Shown here: positions 33,610 through 45,265 of the stretch, one piece after another | Layout of the letters: each line of letters begins with the position of its first letter | Numbering within the stretch: the stretch's first letter is position 1 | Origin: Citrobacter enshiensis | GTDB lineage: Bacteria > Pseudomonadota > Gammaproteobacteria > Enterobacterales > Enterobacteriaceae | Reading direction: 5' to 3' | Assembly (NCBI RefSeq): GCF_029338175.1 | Contig: NZ_CP119862.1 | Location: forward strand, 3,038,001-3,102,000 | DNA length: 64,000 bases | Program-made: the position numbers and the translations under genes | The notes under the pieces: model-generated | The model's input: only the letters and a program-made list of their open reading frames with translations | Told to the model about the DNA's origin: nothing | Database searches by the model: none

Positions 33610-33763
33610 TTCAGATTACCCTCATAAACGCTACTGCTTTCATAATGAGCGTCGCATGGACAGATGTCACCCTGATGAGATCAATTGATGAAAAGAAAAG
33701 TGGAGGAAAATCGTAACGGTACGACACCCCTCTCATAACTGAGCGGAGTGTCGGTATTGAAGC

Positions 33764-34689
<926 letters not shown>

Positions 34690-34740
34690 AGTTCCTCCAG
34701 ATGGACCGGATTGTGAATCTGTAAATATTAACATAATCGT

Positions 34741-35973
34741 CTAGATATCTGCGTCTATTTCCCAGCCCTGACGGCAGTCACTAAACAACCCCTGGGGACA
34801 AACGCCCAGCGTAACGCGCCTTGCCTGCTGCCAACGCGCGAAATCACTGATCGCCTGAAACAGACCTTTTTGCAGGGTTGATCCGGGCTTGATCCCCTCT
34901 TGCAAGTACAGCGCAATCACGTCCAGCACCCCCGTTTTACGGTGCATTTTGGCATCCATCCGCCCGACCAGCGCCCCCCGATGCAACAACGGCAGGACAA
35001 AATAACCGTATTGTCGTTTAGGTGCTGGGGTATAGCACTCCAGACGATAGGTGAAATCAAACAGTTGCTCTACCCGTTTTCGATCCCAGACGACAGGGTC
35101 AAACGGCGACAAAACAGCACTGTGCGTCGCCGTTAATTGGCCCGCCATTGCCTGTTCCAGAAACGGTTGAAGCTCTGCATGGAGCCACAACGTGCCTAAT
35201 GTTTCAACCTCGACTGGAATGATTTGCTGTTGCTCAGCGCGGGCGTCCCGCCATGCATTCAACGCGGGTCGTTTTAAGCGGTAGTAGTCCGCCAGCCACT
35301 GTTCACGGAATATCCCCAGGCTACGCGCACTGTTATCCAGCATGGCGGTTTCCGCTTGAGCCTGAGAAAGTAAGTCACGCTTATCATCCCAGTGAGGCAT
35401 GACGCGTTGCGTCAAATCATACACCCGCTGAAAGTTGCGACGTTCCACTACCATCACTTTTCCGGCGGTAAACAGTCCTTCAAGATGACGTTTATGGGGT
35501 TTCCACTCCCACCAGCCGTTGGCCCCTTTGCGTGGATGTTCAAAATCCGCAGAGCGCACCGGGCCATTGTGATGAATATGCTGCATCAGCTGGTCGATTT
35601 CATGGGCATGCTCTTTCATCCAGGCCGCTTTATACTTCCAACCCATTTTCTCTGGCGACAGCATTCGGTGGCGGATGAGCGTAAAGTCGCTACGCGGCAG
35701 GAAGCAGGCCTCATGCGCCCAGTACTCCATCAGTTCTCCGCGCAATAATGCGTCATCCAGCCACTGCGGCGGATAGTTCCCAAGGCGGCTGAATAGCACC
35801 AGATACGGGCTACGCGCAACAATGTTGATGGTGTCGATTTGCAACAGCGACATGCGTGAAATGGTGGCGAGAATATCGCTGGGCTGCGGGCGACGGCGTG
35901 ATTTTTTTAACAGCCCCTGGGCTGCAAGGTGAAGGTGACGGGCATCAGTAAGAGAGAGTTGCGGCAACGACAT
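34741..35973 (-). CDS. ycaQ: DNA crosslink-repair glycosylase YcaQ
   Basis: 410-aa winged-helix (HTH_42) DNA glycosylase. The E. coli enzyme unhooks interstrand crosslinks such as nitrogen mustard lesions. The catalytic QxD motif is seen in SLLQIDTINIV (about residues 45-55). RSPYLVLFSRLG and AHEACFLPRSDF are family blocks. The start at MSLPQLSLTDAR gives the E. coli length. Confidence 0.93.
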   Translation of the reverse strand: MSLPQLSLTDARHLHLAAQGLLKKSRRRPQPSDILATISRMSLLQIDTINIVARSPYLVLFSRLGNYPPQWLDDALLRGELMEYWAHEACFLPRSDFTLIRHRMLSPEKMGWKYKAAWMKEHAHEIDQLMQHIHHNGPVRSADFEHPRKGANGWWEWKPHKRHLEGLFTAGKVMVVERRNFQRVYDLTQRVMPHWDDKRDLLSQAQAETAMLDNSARSLGIFREQWLADYYRLKRPALNAWRDARAEQQQIIPVEVETLGTLWLHAELQPFLEQAMAGQLTATHSAVLSPFDPVVWDRKRVEQLFDFTYRLECYTPAPKRQYGYFVLPLLHRGALVGRMDAKMHRKTGVLDVIALYLQEGIKPGSTLQKGLFQAISDFARWQQARRVTLGVCPQGLFSDCRQGWEIDADI

Positions 35974-36014
35974 TGAAAACTCCATAAATCGTTCGCCGCC
36001 GCAGCCTGATTCAG

Positions 36015-36992
36015 CTAGCGAACCAGCGAAGTGAGTTGCTTAAGCAATGCGTCCGGCTCTTCACCAGACAACTGAGCATCAACAGGCAAATACCACCAGT
36101 TATCGTCTGCAAACGAGCGGCACTTAACGGCATCCTTTTCCGTCATCACCAGCGTCTGACCTTCGGTGAGCAATGCGTTGACGTCACCATAACTGAGCAA
36201 CTGATGATCGGCCAGCGCGACGCATTTTTGCGGGTGTGCGCCGCATGCGTCGAGCGTCGCAAAGAAACGGGGAGGATGGCCGATGCCCGCCATGGCGACA
36301 ATATTACGCAGTTGCGCCACGTTACAGCGCTCACCGGTGCGCAAATTGACCGCCAGGCCGGGTTCCAGATGCATAGGAATTTCACCCGGTTTAGCAATAC
36401 CGCCATTAACAATGACCGCATCCACCGATTTAAGCCGCCCCGCGCGCTCGCGCATCGGGCCTGCCGGCAGCCACCAGCCATTGCCAAATCGGCGAACGCC
36501 GTCAATCACCACAATTTCAACATCACGCGCCAGACGGTAATGTTGCAGCCCATCATCAGTCACAATAATTTGCACATCATGGTGAGCCAGAATGGCTTTC
36601 ACCGCATCGCAGCGATCGGGCGAAACGGCAACCGGCGCACCGGTACGTTGAGAGATCAGTACCGGTTCATCGCCCGCTTCCGCTGTCGTGGTTTCGTGCG
36701 TCAGGAGCAACGGATAGGATGACGCCTTTCCGCCGTAACCCCGTGAAACCACCCCCACGCGAATACCGCGCTGTTGGAGCTGTTCAACCAGCCAGATAAC
36801 GACAGGCGTTTTACCGTTGCCGCCCGCCGTCAGATTCCCCACGACCACGACCGGCACTGGCGCACGCCAGGTTTGTTTTAATCCCAGCCTGTAGCACAAG
36901 CGGATACCCCCGCTCACCAGGCCGTAGAGCCAGGAAAGTGGGAGTAACAGTCGCCACAGGGGCGACTCACCGGACCAGATGCGTGCGATCAT
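36015..36992 (-). CDS. lpxK: Tetraacyldisaccharide 4'-kinase LpxK
   Basis: 325-aa membrane-bound kinase adding the 4'-phosphate to make lipid IVA. An N-terminal hydrophobic helix ([15 protein letters not shown]) precedes the P-loop [13 protein letters not shown] (about 53-65). [21 protein letters not shown] is the family signature. The start overlaps the end of msbA by 4 nt, matching their joint role in lipid A supply. Confidence 0.96.
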   Translation of the reverse strand: MIARIWSGESPLWRLLLPLSWLYGLVSGGIRLCYRLGLKQTWRAPVPVVVVGNLTAGGNGKTPVVIWLVEQLQQRGIRVGVVSRGYGGKASSYPLLLTHETTTAEAGDEPVLISQRTGAPVAVSPDRCDAVKAILAHHDVQIIVTDDGLQHYRLARDVEIVVIDGVRRFGNGWWLPAGPMRERAGRLKSVDAVIVNGGIAKPGEIPMHLEPGLAVNLRTGERCNVAQLRNIVAMAGIGHPPRFFATLDACGAHPQKCVALADHQLLSYGDVNALLTEGQTLVMTEKDAVKCRSFADDNWWYLPVDAQLSGEEPDALLKQLTSLVR

Positions 36993-38737
36993 TGACCAAA
37001 TTGCATTTTGTGCAACTGAGCATAAACACCGCGATGTTCCAGCAGCTCAGTATGGGTTCCACGCTCAACAATCAGCCCGTCTTCCACCACCACAATCTCA
37101 TCCGCCTGTTCAATGGTAGAGAGACGGTGTGCAATAACCAGCGATGTACGGTTTTTCTGTAGTTCGTCCAGCGCAGCCTGGATCGCACGCTCCGACTCGG
37201 TATCCAGTGCGGAAGTGGCTTCATCCAGAATCAGAATCGGGCTGTCGCGCAGCAGGGCACGTGCAATCGCAATACGCTGACGCTGACCGCCAGACAGCAG
37301 GACGCCGTTCTCACCAATCACCGTATCCAGACCGTTATCCATTTTATTGATAAAGTCCATCGCATACGCCATACGCGCAGCCTCTTCGATCTGCTCGCGG
37401 GTGTACTGTTCGTTACGTGCGTAGGCAATGTTGTTGGCGACGGTATCGTTAAAAAGATGCACGTTCTGCGAAACCAGAGCAACCTGGTTACGCAAGGATG
37501 CCAGCGTATACTCGCGCAGGTCATGCCCGTCCATCAGGATATGACCTTCATCAATGTCATAAAAACGGGTGATAAGGCTGGCGATCGTCGATTTCCCTGA
37601 GCCTGAACGCCCGACTAACGCCACGGTTTTGCCTGCCGGAATATTCAGGTTGATATTACGCAGCGCAGGCACTTCACGTCCTGGATAGGTAAAGGTGACG
37701 TTGCGGAATTCCAGATCGCCACTCGCACGCTCAATAACACGTTTGCCTTCGTCTTTCTCTTGCTCGCTGTCCAGAATCGCAAATAGTGTCTGGCATGCCG
37801 CCATCCCACGCTGGAACTGTGCGTTGACGTTGGTCAGAGATTTCAGCGGGCGCATCAGGGCAATCATGGATGAGAAGACAACGGTGATCGTCCCTGCGGT
37901 CAGGTTTTCCATGACGCTCGGGAAGCTGGCCGCATACAGGACAAAGGCCAACGCCAAAGACGCAATCAGCTGAATGATGGGGTCAGAGATAGCAGAGGCC
38001 GACACCATCTTCATCCCCTGCAGACGCATTTTATTGCTGACTTTGTCAAAACGTTTGGTTTCGACTTCCTGACCACCAAAAATCAACACTTCTTTGTGGC
38101 CTTTCAGCATCTGCTCAGCACTGGTCGTGACCTGCCCCATCGTGTTCTGCATGTTTTTACTGATGCTACGAAAACGCTTAGAAACCACGCGAATCGCAAT
38201 TGAGACAACGGGCGCCAGTACGATCAGAATGATCGACAGTTGCCAGCTGTAGTAGAACATCAAGACAAACAGACCGATAATCGAGGCCCCTTCACGCACA
38301 ACGGTGATCAGCGCCCCGGAAGAGGAAGATGCGACCTGCTCTGAGTCGTAGGTAATGCGCGAGAGCAAAGTGCCTGTCGACTGCTTATCAAAAAAGGAGA
38401 CGGGCATCCCCATCATATGGCCGAACAAGCGACGACGTATGGTCATCACGACCTTACCTGACACCCACGAAAGACAGTAGCTGGAGACATAGCTGGTGAT
38501 GCCACGTAATACCATCAGACCAATCACCACCAATGGCATCCAAAGCAGCACCGAACGGTCTGTTTTACCAAAACCTTCATCCAGTAACGGCTTAAGGAGC
38601 GATAACATGAAGGTATCGCTAGCTGCGTTGAGGATTAACGCTACCCCCGCCACGATCAGGCCCAATTTGAACGGCGCAATGGTTGGCCACAGTCGGCGGA
38701 ATGTCTGCCACGTAGAGAGATCTTTATCGTTATGCAT
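36989..38737 (-). CDS. msbA: Lipid A flippase MsbA
   Basis: 582-aa ABC half-transporter flipping core-lipid A across the inner membrane. Six transmembrane helices occupy about residues 20-320. The ATPase has Walker [10 protein letters not shown], signature [16 protein letters not shown], Walker [13 protein letters not shown] and the switch [10 protein letters not shown]. It is 36 nt downstream of comEC and essential in relatives. Confidence 0.97.
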   Translation of the reverse strand: MHNDKDLSTWQTFRRLWPTIAPFKLGLIVAGVALILNAASDTFMLSLLKPLLDEGFGKTDRSVLLWMPLVVIGLMVLRGITSYVSSYCLSWVSGKVVMTIRRRLFGHMMGMPVSFFDKQSTGTLLSRITYDSEQVASSSSGALITVVREGASIIGLFVLMFYYSWQLSIILIVLAPVVSIAIRVVSKRFRSISKNMQNTMGQVTTSAEQMLKGHKEVLIFGGQEVETKRFDKVSNKMRLQGMKMVSASAISDPIIQLIASLALAFVLYAASFPSVMENLTAGTITVVFSSMIALMRPLKSLTNVNAQFQRGMAACQTLFAILDSEQEKDEGKRVIERASGDLEFRNVTFTYPGREVPALRNINLNIPAGKTVALVGRSGSGKSTIASLITRFYDIDEGHILMDGHDLREYTLASLRNQVALVSQNVHLFNDTVANNIAYARNEQYTREQIEEAARMAYAMDFINKMDNGLDTVIGENGVLLSGGQRQRIAIARALLRDSPILILDEATSALDTESERAIQAALDELQKNRTSLVIAHRLSTIEQADEIVVVEDGLIVERGTHTELLEHRGVYAQLHKMQFGQ

Positions 38738-38773
38738 TCAAAAAACCAGCATTTGTTGAAATAGCCGCATATT

Positions 38774-41038
38774 CTACCCGTTATCCTCTGACACGCCAAA
38801 CCACTGATGATACCAACGAGGTAAAATTTGCTCCCGCAGACTGCGTATTTGCCAACCTTGCGAGGAAAAGATAAGCGAAATCTGCCCCTGATGCGGCGTA
38901 TCCAGCCATTGATATCCCTGTTGTCGGTATCGCTGCCTGACTTTCCATGACGGCAATCGCCAGGCGTTGTAACGCGCTGCCGAGGCCAGCGCCCCCTGCC
39001 CCTCAACGCGTTGAATTAACGCCAGCGACGATGAGGTATTGCTGCCATGATGCGGAACCTGAATAAATGTCGCCTGCAAATGTTGCCAATAATAACTTAG
39101 CATTTTTTGCTCTGCGTCGGATTCAATATCCCCCGTCAACAAAACACTGTGTTTACCATCATCGACTTTGACGACGCAGGAACGGTTATTTCCGTTTTCT
39201 TTATTGCCTTTGACAGGCCAGTGCGCGCGAAACGTCAATCCTTGCCATTTCCACTGTTCTGCCCGAAAACAGGGCTGGTGCCCTTCCCATCCTAACGGAC
39301 TTCTTATCCAAAGCGTTGGCCAGGCTCTCTGTAATGAGTGCAATCCACCACGATGATCCAGATGTTCGTGGCTGAGAATAATGCCTTCGGGTTGCAGGTT
39401 GTGCCAGCGTAGCCAGGGAATGATCAACTGCTGCCCGCTGTCGCCCTCCGACCAGGCTCGCCCGGTATCATAGAGGATGGCCTTTCCATTGCGGGCAATG
39501 ACCATCGCCAACCCCTGCCCGACATCCAACATGTGGACCTGCCATTCATCTTTCGGCTCTGTACGCCATAGGGGCCAACTGACTAAGATCGCCCCTGCCA
39601 GGCATACCCCCGGCCAGGTACGCCAAATCGCAAACCGCCAGGCAATGATTATTAACCAGGGAGACAATGCCAGCCATTGCCACCGCTTATCAATACTGAT
39701 CCAGCCTTCCGGTAAATGGCTGAGCAACCAAAACAAGAGCGCCAGTGAACGATCTGCCAGATACCAGCACCCCTCTTCAATGAGGAGTGGTCCCGTCAGA
39801 TGCACCACCATACCTGCCAGAATGAGCGGGACAGAAATAAATGTCACCAGCGGTACAGCAAACAGGTTTGCCAAAAATGCGGTCACACTCATGCCATGAA
39901 AAATCGCAATTTGCGCAGGTAAGAGCAACACCGTAATACCTAACTGCAGATGGATAAGACTCCATATCAAGCGCCCCGCGCGTGATACCGAACAGACTGG
40001 AGCAGGTCCCCATTGATACCAGAATATCAGTGCGGCAACGGCCAACGCCGACAACCATAAACTCTGCGACAGAATGGCAACAGGATCGGCAATCACAATC
40101 GCCGCCAGACAACAAAGCCAGACCTCCCATCCACTCCATTGCCGTCCGCTTAATTTAAGTACTCCCCATGCACTCAAGGCGATGACCGTGCGTAACGCGG
40201 GTGGCTGCAACCCCGTCAACCAGGCATAAAACAGAGCGCTGCCGATTCCACCAATAAGGGGAGCTGGCCAGCGGATCCACCCCGTCGGAAACACAAATTG
40301 TGCGCATCGAATGATTCCCCCCGCGAGCAGTGCAGCAAAGGCAATATGCAGCCCGGAAATCGCCATCAGATGCGTTGTGCCAGTATCCCGCATGAGGTCT
40401 TTCACCTCCTGCGGCACCGACAGACGCTCCCCCATTCCCAGCCCCAGAATAACCTGCCGCCAGGGATAGTTTGCCAGCGCAGTGGTGAGAGAAGACAAGT
40501 AACGAGCGCGTAAACTGCACCGGGAGTCGATGACACTTGCCTGCAAGAAACGTCCCGTCAGAGGTTGGTGCTGGGCCAACGCATAACGTTGGCTATCGAA
40601 CCCACCGTCATTCAGTTGACCATGTACCGCGCGTATCTTTAGCGTCATTGCCCACTGTTGCCCGGCGCACACTTCGCTGGGCAAATACTGACCGTTTAAA
40701 ACGATTCCCACCGCAGGAAATAGTCGCTGCCCCTGTATATGCGTAATTTGCCCATAATGCGTCGTCATATGGTCCGTCGCCGTTATGCGCACAACAGCCT
40801 GCTGCGTTGCACCAGGCAATGTATTTCCCGGCCAGAGAGTCTGTTTCGCAGCGAATATTCCCCACAGAAAGAAGAGCACGGTCAGTCCGACATAACGCGC
40901 CCATCGCCGGGGAATAACACAGAACACACACGCCAGAAGGAACACGACGGCGAGATACGGCGTATCCGGTAGCGCGGGCAATAGCAACAGAGGAAGAATG
41001 CCAGACAATGCGCACGCGCTCACCGTTGTTATTTTCAT
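38774..41038 (-). CDS. ycaI: ComEC-family DNA internalisation protein YcaI
   Basis: 754-aa polytopic membrane protein of the ComEC/Rec2 family. DUF4131 is at the N-terminus and the competence channel domain lies in the middle (MRDTGTTHLMAISGLHIAFAA). A periplasmic metallo-beta-lactamase domain near the C-terminus carries LSHEHLDHRGG and VPHHGSNTSS. The start at MKITTVSACALSGILPLL gives the E. coli length. The open frame runs 37 codons further up without a ribosome site. Confidence 0.94.
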   Translation of the reverse strand: MKITTVSACALSGILPLLLLPALPDTPYLAVVFLLACVFCVIPRRWARYVGLTVLFFLWGIFAAKQTLWPGNTLPGATQQAVVRITATDHMTTHYGQITHIQGQRLFPAVGIVLNGQYLPSEVCAGQQWAMTLKIRAVHGQLNDGGFDSQRYALAQHQPLTGRFLQASVIDSRCSLRARYLSSLTTALANYPWRQVILGLGMGERLSVPQEVKDLMRDTGTTHLMAISGLHIAFAALLAGGIIRCAQFVFPTGWIRWPAPLIGGIGSALFYAWLTGLQPPALRTVIALSAWGVLKLSGRQWSGWEVWLCCLAAIVIADPVAILSQSLWLSALAVAALIFWYQWGPAPVCSVSRAGRLIWSLIHLQLGITVLLLPAQIAIFHGMSVTAFLANLFAVPLVTFISVPLILAGMVVHLTGPLLIEEGCWYLADRSLALLFWLLSHLPEGWISIDKRWQWLALSPWLIIIAWRFAIWRTWPGVCLAGAILVSWPLWRTEPKDEWQVHMLDVGQGLAMVIARNGKAILYDTGRAWSEGDSGQQLIIPWLRWHNLQPEGIILSHEHLDHRGGLHSLQRAWPTLWIRSPLGWEGHQPCFRAEQWKWQGLTFRAHWPVKGNKENGNNRSCVVKVDDGKHSVLLTGDIESDAEQKMLSYYWQHLQATFIQVPHHGSNTSSSLALIQRVEGQGALASAARYNAWRLPSWKVRQRYRQQGYQWLDTPHQGQISLIFSSQGWQIRSLREQILPRWYHQWFGVSEDNG

Positions 41039-41198
41039 AGACACCTCCCTGTTAGAGAAAGTGTGCCGTTTTGTGGTGTGGTTGTCCGGTGGCGGTTTGA
41101 CAACTTGCAGCAAGGGTTCCACTGTTTTCGCGTGGCGGGTGAAATGCACAAATACAAATGCGAAGGGGATTCCAGTTCCCTATATTTGACAGGATTCC

Positions 41199-41237
41199 AG
41201 AAACGAAAAAAGCACCTTAACGGTGCTTTTTTCTGGC
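41199..41237 (-). terminator. ihfB terminator
   Basis: AAAAAAGCACC-TTAAC-GGTGCTTTTTT, a symmetric stem with T runs in both directions, 20 nt after the ihfB stop. Confidence 0.88.
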
Positions 41238-41256
41238 TCAAGTTTTAAGTTAAAAC

Positions 41257-41541
41257 TTAACCGTAAATATTGGCGCGATCGCGCAGTTCTTTACCCGGTT
41301 TAAAGTGTGGAACATATTTTCCTTCCAGATCCACTTTGTCGCCAGTCTTCGGGTTACGCCCGGTACGAGGTGCGCGGTAGTGCAAAGAAAAACTGCCGAA
41401 ACCGCGGATTTCAATACGCTCGCCCTGCGCAAGAGTCGAGGCCATATGCTCCAGCATCTCTTTCACTGCATCTTCAACCGCTTTCGCGGGAATATGAGAT
41501 TGCTGGGTTGCAAGTCTTTCAATCAATTCTGACTTGGTCAT
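41257..41541 (-). CDS. ihfB: Integration host factor subunit beta
   Basis: 94-aa DNA-bending protein that pairs with IhfA. Its beta arm [15 protein letters not shown] holds the proline that intercalates in DNA. It starts [14 protein letters not shown] behind GGAGGAA. It lies 160 nt downstream of rpsA, the usual place. Confidence 0.98.
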   Translation of the reverse strand: MTKSELIERLATQQSHIPAKAVEDAVKEMLEHMASTLAQGERIEIRGFGSFSLHYRAPRTGRNPKTGDKVDLEGKYVPHFKPGKELRDRANIYG

Positions 41542-41594
41542 GATTCCTCCGGTTCCTTAAAGGCAAAATTAGCTGTTGCTGTCGCTGCATTGAT

Positions 41595-41618
41595 TAAGGG
41601 CGGCCGTAGCCGCCCTTA
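41595..41618 (-). terminator. Hairpin at the 3' end of rpsA
   Basis: Perfect 10-bp stem TAAGGGCGGC-CGTA-GCCGCCCTTA between rpsA and ihfB. No T run follows, so it may be an mRNA-stabilising structure or a partial terminator. Confidence 0.6.
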
Positions 41619-41701
41619 GTGCTTGATTACAGGACGAATCCCGCAATCTGTCAAGTAAACTCGTGATACTTCAGGATGAAACACCCCGAAGTGTCAGAGA
41701 A

Positions 41702-43375
41702 TTACTCGCCTTTAGCTGCTTTGAAAGCTTCAGCCATTGCGTTGTTGGAGAAGTTTGCATCTTCCTGTTTGTTAACAGTTGCGATTGCATCTTTCTCATC
41801 AGCTTCGTCTTTCGCACGAACAGACAGGCTGATTGCACGGTTTTTACGATCAACGCCGGTGAATTTAGCTTCAACATCGTCGCCAACGCTCAGAACCAGA
41901 GTTGCATCTTCAACGCGGTCACGGGAAGCTTCAGAAGCGCGCAGGTAACCTTCAACGCCGTCAGCCAGTTCTACGGTTGCGCCTTTAGCGTCAACTGCAG
42001 TGACTTTACCGTTTACGATTGCGCCTTTCTTGTTCAGTGCAACCCAGTTGTTGAACGGATCTTCTGCGAGCTGTTTAACGCCCAGAGAGATACGCTCACG
42101 CTCTGCGTCAACCTGCAGAACAACTGCTGCGATTTCGTCGCCTTTTTTGTATTCACGAACTGCTTCTTCGCCTGCAACGTTCCAGGAGATGTCAGACAGG
42201 TGAACCAGGCCGTCGATGCCGCCGTCCAGGCCGATGAAGATACCGAAGTCAGTGATAGACTTGATTTTACCTTCAACACGGTCGCCCTTGTTGTGGGTTT
42301 CCGCGAACTGCTGCCATGGGTTGTTTTTGCACTGCTTCAGACCCAGGGAGATACGACGACGTTCTTCGTCGATATCCAGAACCATAACTTCCACTACATC
42401 GCCAACGTTAACAACTTTGGACGGGTGGATGTTTTTGTTGGTCCAATCCATTTCGGAAACGTGAACCAGGCCTTCAACGCCTTCTTCGATTTCAACGAAG
42501 CAGCCGTAGTCGGTCAGGTTGGTCACGCGACCAGTCAGTTTGGTACCTTCCGGATAACGCTTAGCGATAGCTACCCACGGATCTTCGCCCAGTTGTTTCA
42601 GGCCCAGAGATACACGGGTACGCTCGCGGTCGAACTTCAGCACTTTAACAGTGATTTCGTCGCCCACGTTTACGATTTCGCTCGGATGCTTAACGCGTTT
42701 CCATGCCATGTCAGTGATGTGCAGCAGGCCGTCAACACCACCCAGATCAACGAATGCACCGTAGTCAGTGAGGTTCTTAACGATACCTTTAACTTCCATG
42801 CCTTCCTGCAGGTTTTCCAGCAGCTGATCGCGTTCTGCGCTGTTCTCGGATTCGATAACGGCACGACGAGAAACAACAACGTTGTTACGCTTCTGGTCCA
42901 GCTTGATTACTTTGAACTCAAGCTCTTTGCCTTCCAGGTGCAGCGTGTCGCGAACCGGACGAACGTCTACCAGAGAACCTGGCAGGAACGCGCGAATACC
43001 GTTCAGCTCAACAGTGAAGCCACCTTTAACTTTGCCGTTGATAACACCGACTACAGTTTCAGCTTCTTCGTAAGCTTTTTCCAGCGTGATCCAAGCTTCG
43101 TGACGTTTAGCTTTCTCACGGGACAGCAGAGTTTCACCGAAGCCGTCTTCTACTGCATCCAGTGCAACGTCAACTTCGTCACCAACCTGGATTTCCAGCT
43201 CGCCCTGGGCGTTTTTGAACTGCTCTGCCGGAATGGCAGACTCAGATTTCAGACCGGCGTCAACCAGTACGATATCTTTGTCGATAGCAACAACAACACC
43301 ACGAACGATGGAACCCGGACGGGTTTCGATTGTTTTTAAGGATTCTTCAAATAGTTGAGCAAAAGATTCAGTCAT
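41702..43375 (-). CDS. rpsA: 30S ribosomal protein S1
   Basis: 557-aa mRNA-binding ribosomal protein built from six S1 repeats. Repeats 3-6 show the alternating pattern G-x-V-x-x-(L/I)-T-D-(Y/F)-G-x-F-V. It starts [14 protein letters not shown] and ends EAFKAAKGE. It shows strong codon bias typical of ribosomal genes. The leader (43376-43488) contains AT-rich sequence and a GGTGGAC/TCCACC pairing element. E. coli S1 autoregulates through such a structured leader that lacks a strong Shine-Dalgarno. Confidence 0.98.
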   Translation of the reverse strand: MTESFAQLFEESLKTIETRPGSIVRGVVVAIDKDIVLVDAGLKSESAIPAEQFKNAQGELEIQVGDEVDVALDAVEDGFGETLLSREKAKRHEAWITLEKAYEEAETVVGVINGKVKGGFTVELNGIRAFLPGSLVDVRPVRDTLHLEGKELEFKVIKLDQKRNNVVVSRRAVIESENSAERDQLLENLQEGMEVKGIVKNLTDYGAFVDLGGVDGLLHITDMAWKRVKHPSEIVNVGDEITVKVLKFDRERTRVSLGLKQLGEDPWVAIAKRYPEGTKLTGRVTNLTDYGCFVEIEEGVEGLVHVSEMDWTNKNIHPSKVVNVGDVVEVMVLDIDEERRRISLGLKQCKNNPWQQFAETHNKGDRVEGKIKSITDFGIFIGLDGGIDGLVHLSDISWNVAGEEAVREYKKGDEIAAVVLQVDAERERISLGVKQLAEDPFNNWVALNKKGAIVNGKVTAVDAKGATVELADGVEGYLRASEASRDRVEDATLVLSVGDDVEAKFTGVDRKNRAISLSVRAKDEADEKDAIATVNKQEDANFSNNAMAEAFKAAKGE

Positions 43376-43488
43376 GTTTAATCTTCAGGTTTCATATTTA
43401 ACGTCCACCTGGCTCCATGCCGGATGGGGTTGTTTAACATACCCGCTGTCATTCCATTGCAACGGGGGTACTGCAAATTCGGTCGCGT

Positions 43489-44172
43489 TTAAGCGAGTGC
43501 CAGTTTTTGGCGCGCGTATTGTAACGCTTTTTCAATCACTTGCTCAATGCTTAATCGGGTAGAATCCAAAACTAAAGCATCAGCAGCAGGAACCAGCGGC
43601 GCTACAGCACGATTACGATCGCGATCGTCGCGTTCTTTGATCTCGGCCAAAAGGCGATCAAAGTTAACACTAAAGCCCTTCTCCTGCAACTGAAGCATAC
43701 GGCGATGAGCACGTTCTTCAGAGGAGGCGTCAAGGAAAATTTTTACAGGCGCATCAGGGAATACCACCGTGCCCATATCTCGTCCGTCAGCGATCAAACC
43801 AGGCGCATCACGGAACGCGCGCTGACGGCGTAGCAACGCTTCGCGAACGCGTGGAAAAGCCGCCACTTGAGAGGCGGCATTGGCGACGTCCTGAGTCCGT
43901 ATTTCGCCACTCACATCTTCCCCTTCCAGTATCACTTCCAGAGTGCCGTTCGTGGAGACAAAACGGACATCCAGATGAGATGCCAGCGGCACCAGCGCGT
44001 CTTCAGAAGTTACATCGACATGATGATGTAATGCTGCCAACGCCAGTACACGATAAATCGCACCAGAGTCCAACAGATGCCACTGCAATGCTTCCGCCAT
44101 TGCTTTGCACAAGGTGCCTTTACCTGCACCGCTTGGGCCATCAATGGTAATTACCGGGGCAATTGCTGTCAT
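43489..44172 (-). CDS. cmk: Cytidylate kinase
   Basis: 227-aa kinase phosphorylating CMP and dCMP. The P-loop is [17 protein letters not shown] (about 9-25), followed by the NMP-binding domain with LLDSGAIYR and [14 protein letters not shown], and the lid around RDDRDRNR. It precedes rpsA with a 113-nt gap, the usual cmk-rpsA-ihfB arrangement. Confidence 0.97.
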   Translation of the reverse strand: MTAIAPVITIDGPSGAGKGTLCKAMAEALQWHLLDSGAIYRVLALAALHHHVDVTSEDALVPLASHLDVRFVSTNGTLEVILEGEDVSGEIRTQDVANAASQVAAFPRVREALLRRQRAFRDAPGLIADGRDMGTVVFPDAPVKIFLDASSEERAHRRMLQLQEKGFSVNFDRLLAEIKERDDRDRNRAVAPLVPAADALVLDSTRLSIEQVIEKALQYARQKLALA

Positions 44173-44341
44173 CTTTATCTCCTTAAAGGCATACCGTTAA
44201 CGTGAACGCCGCGCATTATACGCGTCTGTACGACGGAAAGTGAGTATTGCTTGCAAATTACGGGCAACAGGAGATGGAATGCAGAATAATTACGCAATTA
44301 TAGCGGGCTGAGAGGGTATCAGCCCGGGAGATGACAAACTT

Positions 44342-45109
44342 TTACTTTTTATCCGCAGCGATACGTTCGCGGATATGTTGCGCACGTTCGGTTGATGGCG
44401 GGTGGGAATCGAACATCGATTTAGCATGACCAGCATCCAGGCTCGCCAGCTTATCAAAGCTGCCGACTAACCCTTTCGTGCTGATACCGCGTTTTTTCAT
44501 GAGATCGTAAGAGAAATCATCCGCTTCCGACTCTTTATCACGCGAGTATTTGGCATTGATAGCCCCTTCTGCGATATCACCAAGCTGAGATTGAGAAAGC
44601 TGAGCCGCTACGCCGCTGGTTGCAGAGATAGCGTCGCGTGCGGCAACGATAGCGTAAGACGCTTTCATTTCTGCCAGCGAGTGACCCAGCGCGACGTGAC
44701 CCAGTTCGTGGCCCAGAACGCCTTCGATTTCATTGTCGTTCATTATGTCCATCAGGCCGCTATAGACGCGTACGCAGCCGTTTGCCATCGCCCATGCGTT
44801 AACATCGCTGGTCATGTAAACCTTATAGTTAACCGGTGTACCGTTGATGTTATTACCCAGCGCTTTGGCGATGTTGGCTAAGCGTTTGCTGTATTTGCTG
44901 GACGAGCTGGCTATTTGATTTTGGCCGTCCATTTCCTGACAACCCTGGTTCGCGAGCGCTTTAGCATCGGCATCCGTCAGCGTCGCTGCTTTGTAAGCAG
45001 ACAACCCAGAACTGACCGCCAAATTGGTGTCGATACCGTGTGTATTCTGACAGCCGCTCAGCAGCGTGGCGGAAACGGCCAGTGCCAGCAGTAATTTTGT
45101 ATTTTTCAT
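44342..45109 (-). CDS. ycaL: Outer-membrane M48 metallopeptidase YcaL
   Basis: 255-aa lipoprotein peptidase. In E. coli YcaL degrades stalled beta-barrel precursors at the BAM complex. The lipobox ends LLSGC at residue 20. The zinc motif HELGHVALGH is at about 130-139, and the distal ESEADDFSYD supplies the third ligand. I chose MKNTKLLLALAVS as the start so that the lipoprotein signal is normal. The frame is open for eight more codons. Confidence 0.92.
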   Translation of the reverse strand: MKNTKLLLALAVSATLLSGCQNTHGIDTNLAVSSGLSAYKAATLTDADAKALANQGCQEMDGQNQIASSSSKYSKRLANIAKALGNNINGTPVNYKVYMTSDVNAWAMANGCVRVYSGLMDIMNDNEIEGVLGHELGHVALGHSLAEMKASYAIVAARDAISATSGVAAQLSQSQLGDIAEGAINAKYSRDKESEADDFSYDLMKKRGISTKGLVGSFDKLASLDAGHAKSMFDSHPPSTERAQHIRERIAADKK

Positions 45110-45205
45110 GTGAATCATCCGTTGATTAAACATAATTTATATAAATATTAATGAGTTATGAAAGCATTCGGAGATTAACATTGTTGCGAGCGGCCAGAAA
45201 GTCCG

Positions 45206-45235
45206 AAAAAAAACGCCGACCTGAAGGTCGGCGCT
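45206..45235 (-). terminator. aroA terminator
   Basis: On the minus strand GCCGACC-TTCA-GGTCGGC followed by GTTTTTTTT, 34 nt past the aroA stop. Confidence 0.9.
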
Positions 45236-45265
45236 TGCATTACGTATTCATTATTCAGGCAGGAT

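Noticed and set aside
33715-33755. GACACCCC...GGAGTGTC repeat after kdsB as a terminator
   Set aside because: Imperfect stem without a clear T run; too weak to call.
41663-43339. 558-codon frame antisense to rpsA
   Set aside because: Same codon-bias effect. Composition (Phe, Asn, Val rich) is an antisense shadow of the S1 repeats.
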